From Bacillota bacterium (lineage in GTDB: Bacteria; Bacillota; Clostridia; Lachnospirales; Lachnospiraceae): DNA of 64,000 nucleotides. Both the position numbers and the translations under genes were made by a program. Position 1 is the stretch's first letter, and each line of letters starts with the position of its first letter. The stretch is taken from positions 588,068 to 652,067 of the forward strand of contig JAEWJZ010000014.1 in assembly GCA_023386315.1 (NCBI GenBank), written 5' to 3'. Below are positions 1 to 8,283 of this stretch, in pieces. Below the pieces are notes generated by a model. The model made no database searches, had not been told where the DNA came from, and saw only the letters and a program-made list of their open reading frames with translations.

Positions 1-127
1 CATTGGAACCAAGTACTGCGATCTTCTCTCCCTTTCTCACAGACAGGGATACATCATGAAGTGCCTTATTTCCTGTGCCATAAGAATACGAAAGATTTTC
101 TGCCTGTAAAAGTATTTCTTCCATCAT
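1..127 (-). CDS. ABC transporter ATP-binding protein, N-terminal fragment (ECF/CbiO type)
   Basis: This is the first 42 or so residues of an ABC ATPase that continues beyond the left edge of the window. The start is ATGATG behind a GAGGAGG site. The visible part reads as the usual first strands of an ABC domain (ENLSYSYG, then LHDVSLSVRKGEK) and stops at the beginning of the Walker A loop (AVLGSN). The gene lies 10 bp downstream of a CbiQ/EcfT-type permease, so the two probably form the energizing module of a metal or vitamin ECF transporter. The substrate cannot be read from this fragment. Confidence 0.85.
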   Translation of the reverse strand, partial: MMEEILLQAENLSYSYGTGNKALHDVSLSVRKGEKIAVLGSN

Positions 128-137
128 CTGTTCCTCC

Positions 138-908
138 TCATTTTCGCACCAGCCATAAAAGCAGAAGAAGTGCAATATAGCCGGCTGCCGCTCCTGCCTC
201 TTTTGCCTTCACCGGCTTCTTCTCTTCCAGAAATACAAGCTCTCCCTGATAGCACCGGGCAGTCATGGCATCATAATACGTCCCTGCCTTCTTTAGCGAA
301 ACGATAAAGAGATTCGCTCCAATCCCTCCAAAGGACCTGCATGACGTTAGGAAATTATGATATCCCAGCCTGGACTCTGCCGCCTGCTTCATGCTGCTCT
401 GTACATCCATCATAACAAAGATAAACCGGTATATGAGATTCATCAGCTCTGATATCAGCTTTGGCACATGCAGTTTTCCAAGTAAATTAATTATCTCACT
501 TGCCGGTGTGGAAAGTACAAGCATGTACATGGCACTTACCGATGCCATGGCCTTTAAAATCAGTCTTGCGGAAAGAACCGCTCCTTCCTCTGACAGATAG
601 AAATAAAATCCGGGAAGCGATACATAAAAGCGCCCTGCCGGTACAGGAGATACCCCCACCACAATAGCAGCAGTTCCCAGAATCAGAAAGGCTGCTGGAA
701 TTTTTAAAAGAGCCAGATACTTTTTTATGGAAAGTCCTCCCAAAAAGATGGTTACAGCTCCCATGGACAGGAATGCGGCAACTGATATAAAAATATCTCC
801 AGTTCCAATACAAAGTAACAACGTTAGTATTGCAATTGCTGCTTTTAAACCTGGATTAATTCCCTTCATGCGTGATTCATAAGCATAAGTATCTATCGTA
901 CTAATCAT
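138..908 (-). CDS. Energy-coupling factor transporter transmembrane protein (CbiQ/EcfT family)
   Basis: This is the integral membrane subunit that couples ABC ATPases to a substrate-binding S component in cobalt or vitamin uptake. The protein is about 256 residues with several hydrophobic segments in the N-terminal half. Near the C-terminus are two Arg-containing coupling motifs, ESRLG and TARCYQGE, typical of EcfT proteins that dock onto the ATPases. The start is the ATG at 908, five bases after AGGAGG. An upstream in-frame GTG at 914 overlaps that ribosome binding site and is unlikely. The ATPase gene follows directly on the same strand. No S component is in the window, so the ligand is unknown. 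Confidence 0.85.
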   Translation of the reverse strand: MISTIDTYAYESRMKGINPGLKAAIAILTLLLCIGTGDIFISVAAFLSMGAVTIFLGGLSIKKYLALLKIPAAFLILGTAAIVVGVSPVPAGRFYVSLPGFYFYLSEEGAVLSARLILKAMASVSAMYMLVLSTPASEIINLLGKLHVPKLISELMNLIYRFIFVMMDVQSSMKQAAESRLGYHNFLTSCRSFGGIGANLFIVSLKKAGTYYDAMTARCYQGELVFLEEKKPVKAKEAGAAAGYIALLLLLWLVRK

Positions 909-1084
909 TCTCACCTCCTTTAAAGCTGATTATAAGTGATTGATATACCTTCTGCAAGTGAAGGTTTAAGCGGCAATCCGGTTTGATTTCCATTTTTATG
1001 TAAATATACCAGTTTTTGCGCGCTATTCAAGGAAAACCCATCATGTTATACTTTATTTCATAATAAGTTGAAAAGGAGAACACG

Positions 1085-2545
1085 ATGAAAAGAAGTACGA
1101 GAAAGGCAATCATGTGGGCTATATCTGTTTTTTTACTTTTTCTAATCAGCAGTTACTGCACTGAAAATTCATTTGCAGCAAAGCCTGGCAAAAGCACTTC
1201 CACTGCTCCCCAAAGTTTAACTGCGGGTGATATCACCAGTACCTCAGTCACCCTCAGCTGGGCCCCTCCCGCAGGCGGCTTCGGAGTGAAAGAATACCAG
1301 ATTTACCAAAACAATACTTATCTGGGTTCCACCACCTCCGTTACATATGCGGTAAATGGATTAATACCGGCAACGACTTACCAGTTTTATGTAAAAGCAA
1401 AAGACGCGAAAAGGAATATCTCACCCGCCAGCAATACAGTATCCGTTACCACGGCACAGTCCGCTTTGCCTCCGACAGATACTGAGCCATTAGCCGGCAG
1501 AATAGTCGGTTATTATGCCGCATGGGAAGCGTACAGCGGCTCCTATCCTGACCAGATCGACGCAGGAAAGCTGACGCATATTAATTACGCTTTTGCCAAT
1601 ATTGGCCCTGATTTAAAACTTACACTGGGATATCCGGATGTGGATCCCAATAACATAAGGCTTTTAAATTCACTCAAATTAAAGAATCCAGATTTAAAAA
1701 CACTGATTTCCGTGGGTGGCTGGAACTGGTCCGGAAGATTTTCAGATGCAGCTCTGTCCGACACTTCCAGAAGTGCCTTTGCTGACAGCTGCGTAGATTT
1801 TATTGTCAGATATGGTTTTGATGGAATCGACCTGGACTGGGAATATCCTGTGAGCGGAGGTCTGACAACTAACATCAAACGTCCGGAAGATAAACAAAAC
1901 TTCACCCTGCTTCTTCAGAAAATACGGGAAAAGCTGGATATACGGGGTGCTCTCGATCAGAAGCACTACCTCCTCACCATCGCTGGCGGAGCCGACGCTT
2001 CTTATGTAAGAAATGTAGAGCTGGCTAAACTGGCCCAATATCTGGACTACGCAAATATAATGACTTATGATTTACACGGAACCTGGGATCCCTATACGGA
2101 TTTACTGGCACCACTTTATAATAACAATGATTACTCTCCCCAATATAAAACAAGTGTGGATTCAGCAGTCAATGCCTGGTTAAATGCTTCCTTCCCTGCA
2201 GAAAAGCTGGTTATGGGTATTCCGTTCTATGGATATCTGTACTCTTCCGTGAATAATTCAAATAATGGTTTATACCAGACATACGGCGGTGCCAACTCCA
2301 TCAGCTACAAGGATATCAAGGCAAACTACTTAAATCAAACAGGCTATACAAGATATTTTCACTCTCAGTCAATGGTTCCGTGGTTGTTTAACGGTACAAT
2401 CTTCATCAGCTATGAAGATCCTCAGTCCATCGGTTATAAAACAGATTACATTAAATCGAAGAATTTAGGCGGTGCCATGATATGGGAACTGGCTCAGGAT
2501 TCTAATGAAGAGCTTCTTAATACATTGTATAACGGATTAAAATAA
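1085..2545 (+). CDS. Secreted glycoside hydrolase family 18 (chitinase-like) with fibronectin type III domain
   Basis: This is a 486-residue secreted enzyme likely to cleave chitin or related beta-1,4-GlcNAc polymers. Residues 1-31 form a signal peptide ending near SFAA. Residues about 42-124 look like a fibronectin III domain. From about 138 onward a GH18 barrel is clear: SVGGWNWSG at 209-217, the catalytic signature DGIDLDWEYP at 246-255 with E253 as the expected acid, MTYDLHG, and GGAMIWELAQD at the end. The catalytic DxxDxDxE signature is intact. It has its own start site (AAAAGGAG then ATG) and ends at a strong terminator, so it is probably monocistronic. Activity on chitin rather than peptidoglycan is inferred from the domain layout. 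Confidence 0.93.
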   Translation: MKRSTRKAIMWAISVFLLFLISSYCTENSFAAKPGKSTSTAPQSLTAGDITSTSVTLSWAPPAGGFGVKEYQIYQNNTYLGSTTSVTYAVNGLIPATTYQFYVKAKDAKRNISPASNTVSVTTAQSALPPTDTEPLAGRIVGYYAAWEAYSGSYPDQIDAGKLTHINYAFANIGPDLKLTLGYPDVDPNNIRLLNSLKLKNPDLKTLISVGGWNWSGRFSDAALSDTSRSAFADSCVDFIVRYGFDGIDLDWEYPVSGGLTTNIKRPEDKQNFTLLLQKIREKLDIRGALDQKHYLLTIAGGADASYVRNVELAKLAQYLDYANIMTYDLHGTWDPYTDLLAPLYNNNDYSPQYKTSVDSAVNAWLNASFPAEKLVMGIPFYGYLYSSVNNSNNGLYQTYGGANSISYKDIKANYLNQTGYTRYFHSQSMVPWLFNGTIFISYEDPQSIGYKTDYIKSKNLGGAMIWELAQDSNEELLNTLYNGLK

Positions 2546-2563
2546 CTTCATGAATTTATAAGA

Positions 2564-2608
2564 CCGCTGCAATGCAGGTAAATAACTATCTGCATTGCAG
2601 CGGCCTTT
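2564..2608. terminator. Bidirectional terminator between convergent genes
   Basis: A perfect 14-bp stem (CCGCTGCAATGCAG at 2564-2577 with its complement at 2590-2603) encloses a 12-base loop. It sits between the GH18 gene and the oppositely oriented ABC-F gene, so it can serve both. Confidence 0.85.
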
Positions 2609-2610
2609 AA

Positions 2611-4251
2611 TTACTGATTCTCGTTTACCTGTTCTTCCGTCAGAGTAAATACCTGTCTCTTACGAGCCATCTCATCATTTTCCAGGTACTCATCGTAAGT
2701 TGTAATCTTATCGATCAACTGTCCGCCTACAATCTCCATAATGCGGTTAGCCGTTGTCTGTACGATCTGATGGTCACGGGAGGAGAACAGAAGCGCTCCC
2801 TGAAACTTCACCAATCCATTGTTTAATGCTGTAATGGATTCCATATCAAGGTGGTCGGTCGGTTCATCTAAAAGAAGCACGTTAGCTCCGGAAATCATCA
2901 GCTTTGAAAGCATACAGCGTACTTTCTCTCCACCGGATAATACCCGCACTTTCTTTACGCCGTCTTCTCCGGCAAAAAGCATACGTCCAAGGAATCCGCG
3001 GACATAAGTCGCGTCTTTTTCAGGAGAATACTGGGTCAGCCAGTCCACGATGGTGTCATCGTTATCAAACTCCGCGCTATTATCCTTAGGGAAATAGCTC
3101 TGGGTAGTTGTAAGGCCCCATTTATAATCGCCTTCATCCGGCTCCATTTCGCCGGAAAGGATCTTAAACAGAACCGTTTTAGCAAGCTCGTTCGGTCCTA
3201 CAAAAGCCACTTTATCCTCTCTGGTTAAGGTAAAGGATATATGATCAAGTATCTTCACACCATCAATGGTCTTGGTTAAATTATTTACCGTAAGAACCTC
3301 ATTACCGATCTCACGGGCCGGACGGAAGTCGATATAGGGGTATTTACGGCTGGAAGGTTTGATATCATCCAGTTCAATTTTTTCTAAAGCACGTTTTCTG
3401 GAAGTAGCCTGCTTGGATTTGGAAGCATTGGCTGAAAAACGCTGAATAAAATCTTGCAGCTCCTTGATCTTTTCTTCTTTCTTCCTGTTTGCTTCCTTCA
3501 TCTGCTTTACCATAAGCTGGCTTGATTCATACCAGAAATCATAGTTTCCGGCATAAAGCTGAATCTTGCTGTAATCAATATCCGCAATATGAGTACAGAC
3601 CTTGTTTAAAAAGTAACGGTCATGGGAAACCACGATTACCGTATTTTCAAAATTAATTAAGAATTCTTCCAGCCATGCAATAGCGTCCAGATCCAAATGG
3701 TTGGTCGGCTCATCTAAAAGTAGAATATCAGGATTGCCAAAGAGCGCCTGTGCGAGAAGCACTTTCACCTTCTGGGCTCCGGTTAAATCCTTCATCAGTT
3801 TATAGTGTAAGTCAGTCTCAATTCCAAGACCGTTCAATAAGTTAGCAGCATCGGATTCCGCTTCCCATCCATTCATGGTAGCGAATTCTCCCTCCAGATC
3901 TGCAGCCTTAATGCCGTCCTCATCTGTGAAGTCTTCCTTCGCGTAGATGGCATCCTTTTCCTTCATAATTTCATATAATCTGACATTTCCCATGATAACG
4001 GTATCAAGAACCTGATACTCATCATATTTAAAATGGTCCTGTTTTAAGAAAGAAAGTCTCTGGCCCGGTGTGATCACAATATCACCGCCGGTAGGCTCCA
4101 GTTCCCCGGAAAGAATTTTTAAGAACGTGGATTTTCCGGCACCATTGGCACCGATTAAGCCATAACAGTTGCCTTCCGTAAACTTAATATTTACATCTTC
4201 AAACAATGCTTTTTTTCCAAGTCTTAATGTTACGTTATGTGCACTAATCAT
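2611..4251 (-). CDS. ABC-F family ATPase (ribosome-associated, YbiT/YkpA-like) with degenerate second domain
   Basis: ABC-F proteins are soluble twin-ATPase translation factors. This one has 546 residues. Domain 1 has Walker A GANGAGKST at 34-42 and Walker B LLLDEPTNHLD. A charged linker follows. Domain 2 has LLLDEPTDHLD and a good LSGGEK signature. Two departures are visible. The domain 1 signature reads LTGAQK instead of LSGGQ, and the domain 2 P-loop reads GPNELAKT with Ala in place of the Gly before the Lys. The second switch His region is SSRDHQ rather than SHDR. ATP hydrolysis at one site may therefore be impaired. The gene stands alone, transcribed toward the GH18 terminator. Whether it gives antibiotic protection or general translation fitness cannot be told. 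Confidence 0.92.
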   Translation of the reverse strand: MISAHNVTLRLGKKALFEDVNIKFTEGNCYGLIGANGAGKSTFLKILSGELEPTGGDIVITPGQRLSFLKQDHFKYDEYQVLDTVIMGNVRLYEIMKEKDAIYAKEDFTDEDGIKAADLEGEFATMNGWEAESDAANLLNGLGIETDLHYKLMKDLTGAQKVKVLLAQALFGNPDILLLDEPTNHLDLDAIAWLEEFLINFENTVIVVSHDRYFLNKVCTHIADIDYSKIQLYAGNYDFWYESSQLMVKQMKEANRKKEEKIKELQDFIQRFSANASKSKQATSRKRALEKIELDDIKPSSRKYPYIDFRPAREIGNEVLTVNNLTKTIDGVKILDHISFTLTREDKVAFVGPNELAKTVLFKILSGEMEPDEGDYKWGLTTTQSYFPKDNSAEFDNDDTIVDWLTQYSPEKDATYVRGFLGRMLFAGEDGVKKVRVLSGGEKVRCMLSKLMISGANVLLLDEPTDHLDMESITALNNGLVKFQGALLFSSRDHQIVQTTANRIMEIVGGQLIDKITTYDEYLENDEMARKRQVFTLTEEQVNENQ

Positions 4252-4384
4252 CTTAATTCCCTTTCTGAAATCTGGTTTTATTCCATATCGTAAGCTCTGC
4301 TTCTGGTTTCAGTAAATAAACCGCCGAAACCATCAAAATAGGGGTCGTTTGGCCCCTTATCTGTCATCTCTCTTATTGTACATG

Positions 4385-4440
4385 AAAATCCCGAATTTGC
4401 AAGCCTTTTATCAAAAAAGCCCTGCCTATCCGGGATTTTT
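4385..4440 (-). terminator. Possible terminator after the lipoprotein gene
   Basis: On the minus strand AAAATCCCG and CGGGATTTT can pair across a roughly 37-base loop just past the lipoprotein stop codon. The loop is long and the T run short, so this is a moderate call. Confidence 0.4.
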
Positions 4441-4449
4441 GGCTGGTTT

Positions 4450-5106
4450 TTACTTTGCTGCTTCCACCTTTAATGGGAAGTTGGATTCACTGCCTGCATC
4501 ATAGGTAACCGTTACATAGGTAACTTTTACCAAAGCACCGCTTCCATTGCTGTCATCCGTTGCATTACCAAGCACGCCCGTCTCCAGCCCTTCGCAGTTG
4601 TCTTTGATAAAGCCCATCTCTTTTCCCGAACCTGTATCTATGGTAAAGGTACTCATAGCCTGGTCCTTTACACTTCCGGTTGCCTCTTTTACTTCCATCT
4701 TGTCCTGAGCATCAAGCACAAGAATGACCTTTGCATTAGTCGTATCAGATCCGGAAATTTCACCTTTATAGATGATGGAAACTTTCACATCCGGTTCCAG
4801 TGAATAGGAGGTCTCTACTACAGCATTATTCAGATGAAAGGCAGCTTTTGTATCTCCATCTGTGACAGTCATGGATTCCATATTATCTGCTACCTCCGTA
4901 ACCTTGCCAGTTAATATCTTAAATTCTGCTGTACTGCCAGGTGCCTGTGTACTTGCTGCCGGAGAGGTTTCATTCCCGGCTGAAGTCTCTTTCCCTGTTT
5001 CTGTAACGGTACCAGCAACGCTCTCCGCCTGTTTTGTGGATCTCCCGCAAGCCGGTAATAAAACGGCCGCACAGACAGCTAATGCGATCATTAGGGTTCT
5101 TTTCAT
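4450..5106 (-). CDS. Putative lipoprotein, unknown function
   Basis: This is a 218-residue protein with a signal peptide and lipobox LLPAC, so Cys20 should be lipidated and the protein anchored outside the cell membrane. A Thr/Ser/Glu-rich linker occupies about residues 22-58. The rest is a beta-rich domain of about 160 residues with no motif I recognise. It has its own transcription unit with no obvious partners. It could be a binding or structural lipoprotein, and I cannot assign a function. Confidence 0.75.
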   Translation of the reverse strand: MKRTLMIALAVCAAVLLPACGRSTKQAESVAGTVTETGKETSAGNETSPAASTQAPGSTAEFKILTGKVTEVADNMESMTVTDGDTKAAFHLNNAVVETSYSLEPDVKVSIIYKGEISGSDTTNAKVILVLDAQDKMEVKEATGSVKDQAMSTFTIDTGSGKEMGFIKDNCEGLETGVLGNATDDSNGSGALVKVTYVTVTYDAGSESNFPLKVEAAK

Positions 5107-5332
5107 AAAGCATCCTCTTTTCTCTGTTTACCATTTCCTGTTATATCGCATTTAGTATACCATCCGATTGTGAAAAGTTTTTTTCTTTTTTCTTAATTTA
5201 TTTATATAAGTGGCTAAAAACAGTGGTTTTTCGCTTAAATCCAAGGTTTCACAGGTTTTCTGTCTCACCATCTATTACCACCTAAATGAAGTCAAAATAC
5301 AGTCAGAAAATGATATAATGTTCTATTATAAT

Positions 5333-5360
5333 GGCGGGATCCGAATATCGGATACCCGCC
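5333..5360 (-). terminator. Terminator of the Cys-rich protein gene
   Basis: GGCGGG-TATCCG pairs with CGGAT-CCCGCC just past the stop codon at 5368, followed on the minus strand by an AT-rich tail. Confidence 0.65.
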
Positions 5361-5367
5361 AGAAAAA

Positions 5368-5592
5368 TTAACAGTCACATTTAGGGTGACATCTTGGATT
5401 GTTGCAGCCGTCCCGGAAACCGGCGCAGAAAGCTTCTTTTACTTCCTTACGACAAGGATCTATATTACGACAACATCTACAGCAACATCTACAGCAACGT
5501 CTGCAGTCAAATCTATCATCAGACCTATCATCAGACCTATCATCAAACCCATTATCAAACCTATTATCAAATCTATTATCAGAACAACACAT
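5368..5592 (-). CDS. Small Cys-rich, Asp/Arg repeat protein, possibly a spore surface protein
   Basis: This is a 74-residue protein with a low-complexity N-terminus of short repeats (NRFD, RSDD) and a dense Cys block (CRRCCRCCCRCC), then six more Cys toward the end. The DNA shows 12-bp tandem repeats at 5466-5510 and 5520-5590, so the repeats probably expand by slippage. The start is supported by AAAGGAGG eight bases upstream and the end by a hairpin terminator. Upstream lies a CATATATTA box with AC 17 bases before it, matching the sporulation sigma-K pattern. A spore coat or exosporium role is inferred from the Cys content and that promoter. I do not recognise the family. Confidence 0.75.
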   Translation of the reverse strand: MCCSDNRFDNRFDNGFDDRSDDRSDDRFDCRRCCRCCCRCCRNIDPCRKEVKEAFCAGFRDGCNNPRCHPKCDC

Positions 5593-5624
5593 GTATTGTA
5601 CCTCCTTTTATTAGGTTTGTACTA

Positions 5625-5652
5625 TAATATATGAGATACCAGACATAATTGT
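5625..5652 (-). promoter_or_regulatory. Candidate sigma-K/sigma-E-like sporulation promoter
   Basis: On the minus strand CATATATTA (5633-5625) fits the CATANNNTA -10 pattern of mother-cell sigma factors and has AC 17 bases upstream (5652-5651). It would start the Cys-rich gene with a leader of about 25 bases. Confidence 0.4.
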
Positions 5653-5820
5653 TAAATATGGATATTCTAAGTTACATTACCTACTGTACCAAACCCGGAT
5701 ATAAAACTCATGTTCGTCGGTACAACGTAATTGCTGGTTCAAGTGTAATGCGCATGCTTAAATATAACGTATGATCACCATACTGTTTTGCATATTGCTC
5801 AATCATATTAAGCAATGATA

Positions 5821-5855
5821 CCCCTGAAACACACATAAACAATGTGTTCCAGGGG
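5821..5855 (-). terminator. Terminator of the amino-acid ABC transporter operon
   Basis: CCCCTGGAACAC pairs with GTGTTTCAGGGG (one G-U pair) on the minus strand, 31 bases after the ATPase stop. The region between here and the Cys-rich promoter shows no gene. Confidence 0.6.
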
Positions 5856-5885
5856 CCTCATTAAAATCACTATTGAATTTTATTC

Positions 5886-6650
5886 CTATAAAATATCTCC
5901 ATACCTCCCAAGAAAGTTCTGTGTCCTCACATTATTAGACGCAAACACTTCCTCCGGAGTCCCTTCCTCAACAATCACACCCTCCGCCATAAAAATAACC
6001 CGGTCGGATATATCTCTGGCAAACGCCATCTCATGGGTGACGATTACCATGGCAATATGCAGATCAGCAAGGGATTTAATAACCTTAAGCACTTCACCCG
6101 TCAGCTCCGGGTCCAGTGCAGAAGTTGGCTCATCAAAAAAGAGAATCTTGGGATTTAAGGCAAGAGCTCTTGCTATCGCCACCCTCTGGCACTGTCCGCC
6201 AGACAGCTGACAGGGATAGGCTTCCGCTTTATCTGCAAGCCCCATTTTCTGAAGAAGCTCCATGGCCTCTTTAACTGCATCCTCTTTACTCCGCTTCTGA
6301 ACATGGATTGGTGCATCAATAATATTATTCAAAACGGTCATGTGAGGAAATAAATTAAAATTCTGAAAAACCAGACCGTAATTTTTCTGAATCTCTTTCA
6401 GCTTTTCCTTCTTTGCATAGACAGACGTTCCGCCGCTTCCATTCCACGCCGCTTTTTCGCCCAGATAAAACAGCTCTCCGCCATCCATCTGCTCCAGCAT
6501 GGTGGCACACCGGAGGAGAGTGGATTTTCCTGAGCCGGAAGGCCCGATGACAGACAGAATCTCTCCTTCTTTCACAGACAGAGAGATATCCCGAAGAACT
6601 CTCTGACCGTTAAATGATTTTTCCACATGGTTCATTTCCAGTACGTGCAT
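5886..6650 (-). CDS. Polar amino-acid ABC transporter ATP-binding protein (GlnQ type)
   Basis: This 254-residue ATPase powers uptake of a polar amino acid. It has Walker [10 protein letters not shown] (about 35-43), Q-loop [12 protein letters not shown], signature [15 protein letters not shown], Walker [13 protein letters not shown] and the switch His in VTHEMAFA. It is the third gene of an SBP-permease-ATPase operon, 11 bp after the permease, with AGGAGG seven bases before the ATG. All catalytic motifs are intact. The particular amino acid is not determined by the ATPase. Confidence 0.95.
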   Translation of the reverse strand: MHVLEMNHVEKSFNGQRVLRDISLSVKEGEILSVIGPSGSGKSTLLRCATMLEQMDGGELFYLGEKAAWNGSGGTSVYAKKEKLKEIQKNYGLVFQNFNLFPHMTVLNNIIDAPIHVQKRSKEDAVKEAMELLQKMGLADKAEAYPCQLSGGQCQRVAIARALALNPKILFFDEPTSALDPELTGEVLKVIKSLADLHIAMVIVTHEMAFARDISDRVIFMAEGVIVEEGTPEEVFASNNVRTQNFLGRYGDIL

Positions 6651-6661
6651 CCCGATTCCTC

Positions 6662-7312
6662 CTATTGGTAGTAATTCATCCGTTTTTCTATGTATTCCAT
6701 CAGCATTGCCACCACCAGATTAAATACATAATAGAACAGACCTGCTGCCACAAAAGGGATCAGGCTTGTCTGTGAGGATGCCAGCGCCTTGGCTACGGCA
6801 AACATCTCCAGCACGCTGATGGTAAACGCAAGGGAGGTGTCCTTTACAAGAGTAATTACCTCGTTGGTGACTGACGGAAGAATCCGTTTTATTACCTGCG
6901 GGAATATGATTCTAAAAAAGGTCTGGTTCTTTGAATATCCCAGAAGCTTTGCCGCCTCATACTGTCCGGCAGGCATGGACTGGATGCCGCTTCTGTATAT
7001 TTCTGCAAAATAAGCCGCATAGTTGATAACAAAGCCGATAAAAGCAGCCCAAAGGCGGTAACCGTTCCCAACCTTTACTCCAAAAAGGTAATAGGGACCG
7101 AAATACACCACCATAAGCTGAAGCATCAGAGGGGTTCCTCTCATGACTGAAATATAGAATTTAACAATGGCCTCTATGACCCGGTTTTTAGACATCCTCC
7201 CAAAGGAGACCAGAAGCCCCAGAGGAAGAGAAAAGATGAGTGTCACCAGAAAGATCTGAATGCTGACCCACATTCCTCCTGCCAGTTGTGTAAGTATCTT
7301 TGTAAAAGCCAT
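6662..7312 (-). CDS. Amino-acid ABC transporter permease (HisM/GlnP family)
   Basis: This 216-residue membrane protein has about five hydrophobic segments and the EAA loop that contacts the ATPase (residues [22 protein letters not shown]). The N-terminal segment [13 protein letters not shown] is typical of the His/Glu/Arg permease family. The start follows GGAGGGG. It sits between the binding protein and ATPase genes and would form a homodimeric pore. Confidence 0.94.
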   Translation of the reverse strand: MAFTKILTQLAGGMWVSIQIFLVTLIFSLPLGLLVSFGRMSKNRVIEAIVKFYISVMRGTPLMLQLMVVYFGPYYLFGVKVGNGYRLWAAFIGFVINYAAYFAEIYRSGIQSMPAGQYEAAKLLGYSKNQTFFRIIFPQVIKRILPSVTNEVITLVKDTSLAFTISVLEMFAVAKALASSQTSLIPFVAAGLFYYVFNLVVAMLMEYIEKRMNYYQ

Positions 7313-7335
7313 GATTGCCCCTCCGTCAGTATCAA

Positions 7336-8196
7336 TTATTTTCCTATTGTTGTAACATCCTTACCGAACCATTTTTCAGAAACGGTCTTTAAGGTTCCGT
7401 CTGCTGCCATTGCCTCCAGCTGCTCCTGCACCTGGTCTCTTAATGCTTCATTTCCTTTTTTAAAGCCTACGCCATACTCCTCAGCAGCAAGTGCTTCATC
7501 AAGAATCACAAAATCTGACTTTCTCTGCTGAATCTGATAAGCAGCTACAATCTCATCCATTGCCACGCAGTTTACTGCTCCCATCTCCAGATCCATAAAT
7601 GCAGTATTGTAATCCGGTGTTGTCTGAAGCGTCTGAAATGTTTTGGCTAAGGTATCATTATCCTTTAATGCAGCCTCTGCAGATGAATCGGCCTGCACCT
7701 CCACTACCTTTCCGGAAAGATCGGCCAGTGTCCTGATTCCGGAATCCTTTGCCACAACGAAGACCTGCCTGTTTGCCATATAAGGCTTTGTCCATGTATA
7801 ACCGTCTTCTCTTCCGTTGATGGTAAATCCATTCCAGATACAGTCAATGTTGCCGCTTTCCAGCTCCATATCCTTTGCATCCCAGGCGATTGGCTGGGCT
7901 ACAAACTTTTTACCAAGGCGGTCTGCCACCTCTTTTGCAAGATCTAAGTCAAATCCTGTATACTCACCATTATCTCCTACAAAACCCATGGGAGGGAAAT
8001 CCTGATCAAATCCTACGGTAAAGGTATCTTTGCCGGAAGCTGCGGAAGTTGTCTCCTGTGCTTTTTGGGTTTCTGCAGATGATGACTCTGCTTTTGTTGT
8101 CTCTGCTGTCTGGGAAGCTTCCTTTTTCCCTGCACAGCCGCTTAATAACGCTGCTGCTCCTAATACTGCCGCTGCCAGAATCACTATTTTTTTCAT
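7336..8196 (-). CDS. Amino-acid ABC transporter substrate-binding lipoprotein (SBP_bac_3)
   Basis: This is the extracellular receptor for the downstream permease and ATPase. It has a signal peptide and lipobox LLSGC, then a Thr/Ser/Glu-rich linker, then a family 3 binding domain starting at FTVGFDQDFPPMGF and containing GFDLDLAKEVADRLG. The ATG at 8196 lies nine bases after GAGGAGG. An in-frame ATG at 8223 lies upstream of that site and is not the likely start. Family members bind Cys, Gln, Arg or His, and the specificity is not evident. Confidence 0.93.
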   Translation of the reverse strand: MKKIVILAAAVLGAAALLSGCAGKKEASQTAETTKAESSSAETQKAQETTSAASGKDTFTVGFDQDFPPMGFVGDNGEYTGFDLDLAKEVADRLGKKFVAQPIAWDAKDMELESGNIDCIWNGFTINGREDGYTWTKPYMANRQVFVVAKDSGIRTLADLSGKVVEVQADSSAEAALKDNDTLAKTFQTLQTTPDYNTAFMDLEMGAVNCVAMDEIVAAYQIQQRKSDFVILDEALAAEEYGVGFKKGNEALRDQVQEQLEAMAADGTLKTVSEKWFGKDVTTIGK

Positions 8197-8231
8197 AACA
8201 TAATTCCTCCTCTTAATTTTCATGTGTTACC

Positions 8232-8260
8232 ATGGTAGCACAGTAAAGTTTTTCTGTAAA
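8232..8260 (-). promoter_or_regulatory. Promoter of the amino-acid transporter operon
   Basis: TTTACA (8260-8255) and TACCAT (8237-8232) are separated by 17 bases on the minus strand, just upstream of the binding protein gene. Confidence 0.6.
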
Positions 8261-8283
8261 GAAGAAATTTATGTATAATTACG

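Noticed and set aside
5466..5590. CRISPR-like array at the 12-bp repeats
   Set aside because: Units are contiguous coding repeats without spacers and there are no cas genes.
5386..5634. Three plus-strand frames over the Cys-rich gene
   Set aside because: They arise from the 12-bp tandem repeats. Only the minus-strand frame has a ribosome site, promoter and terminator.
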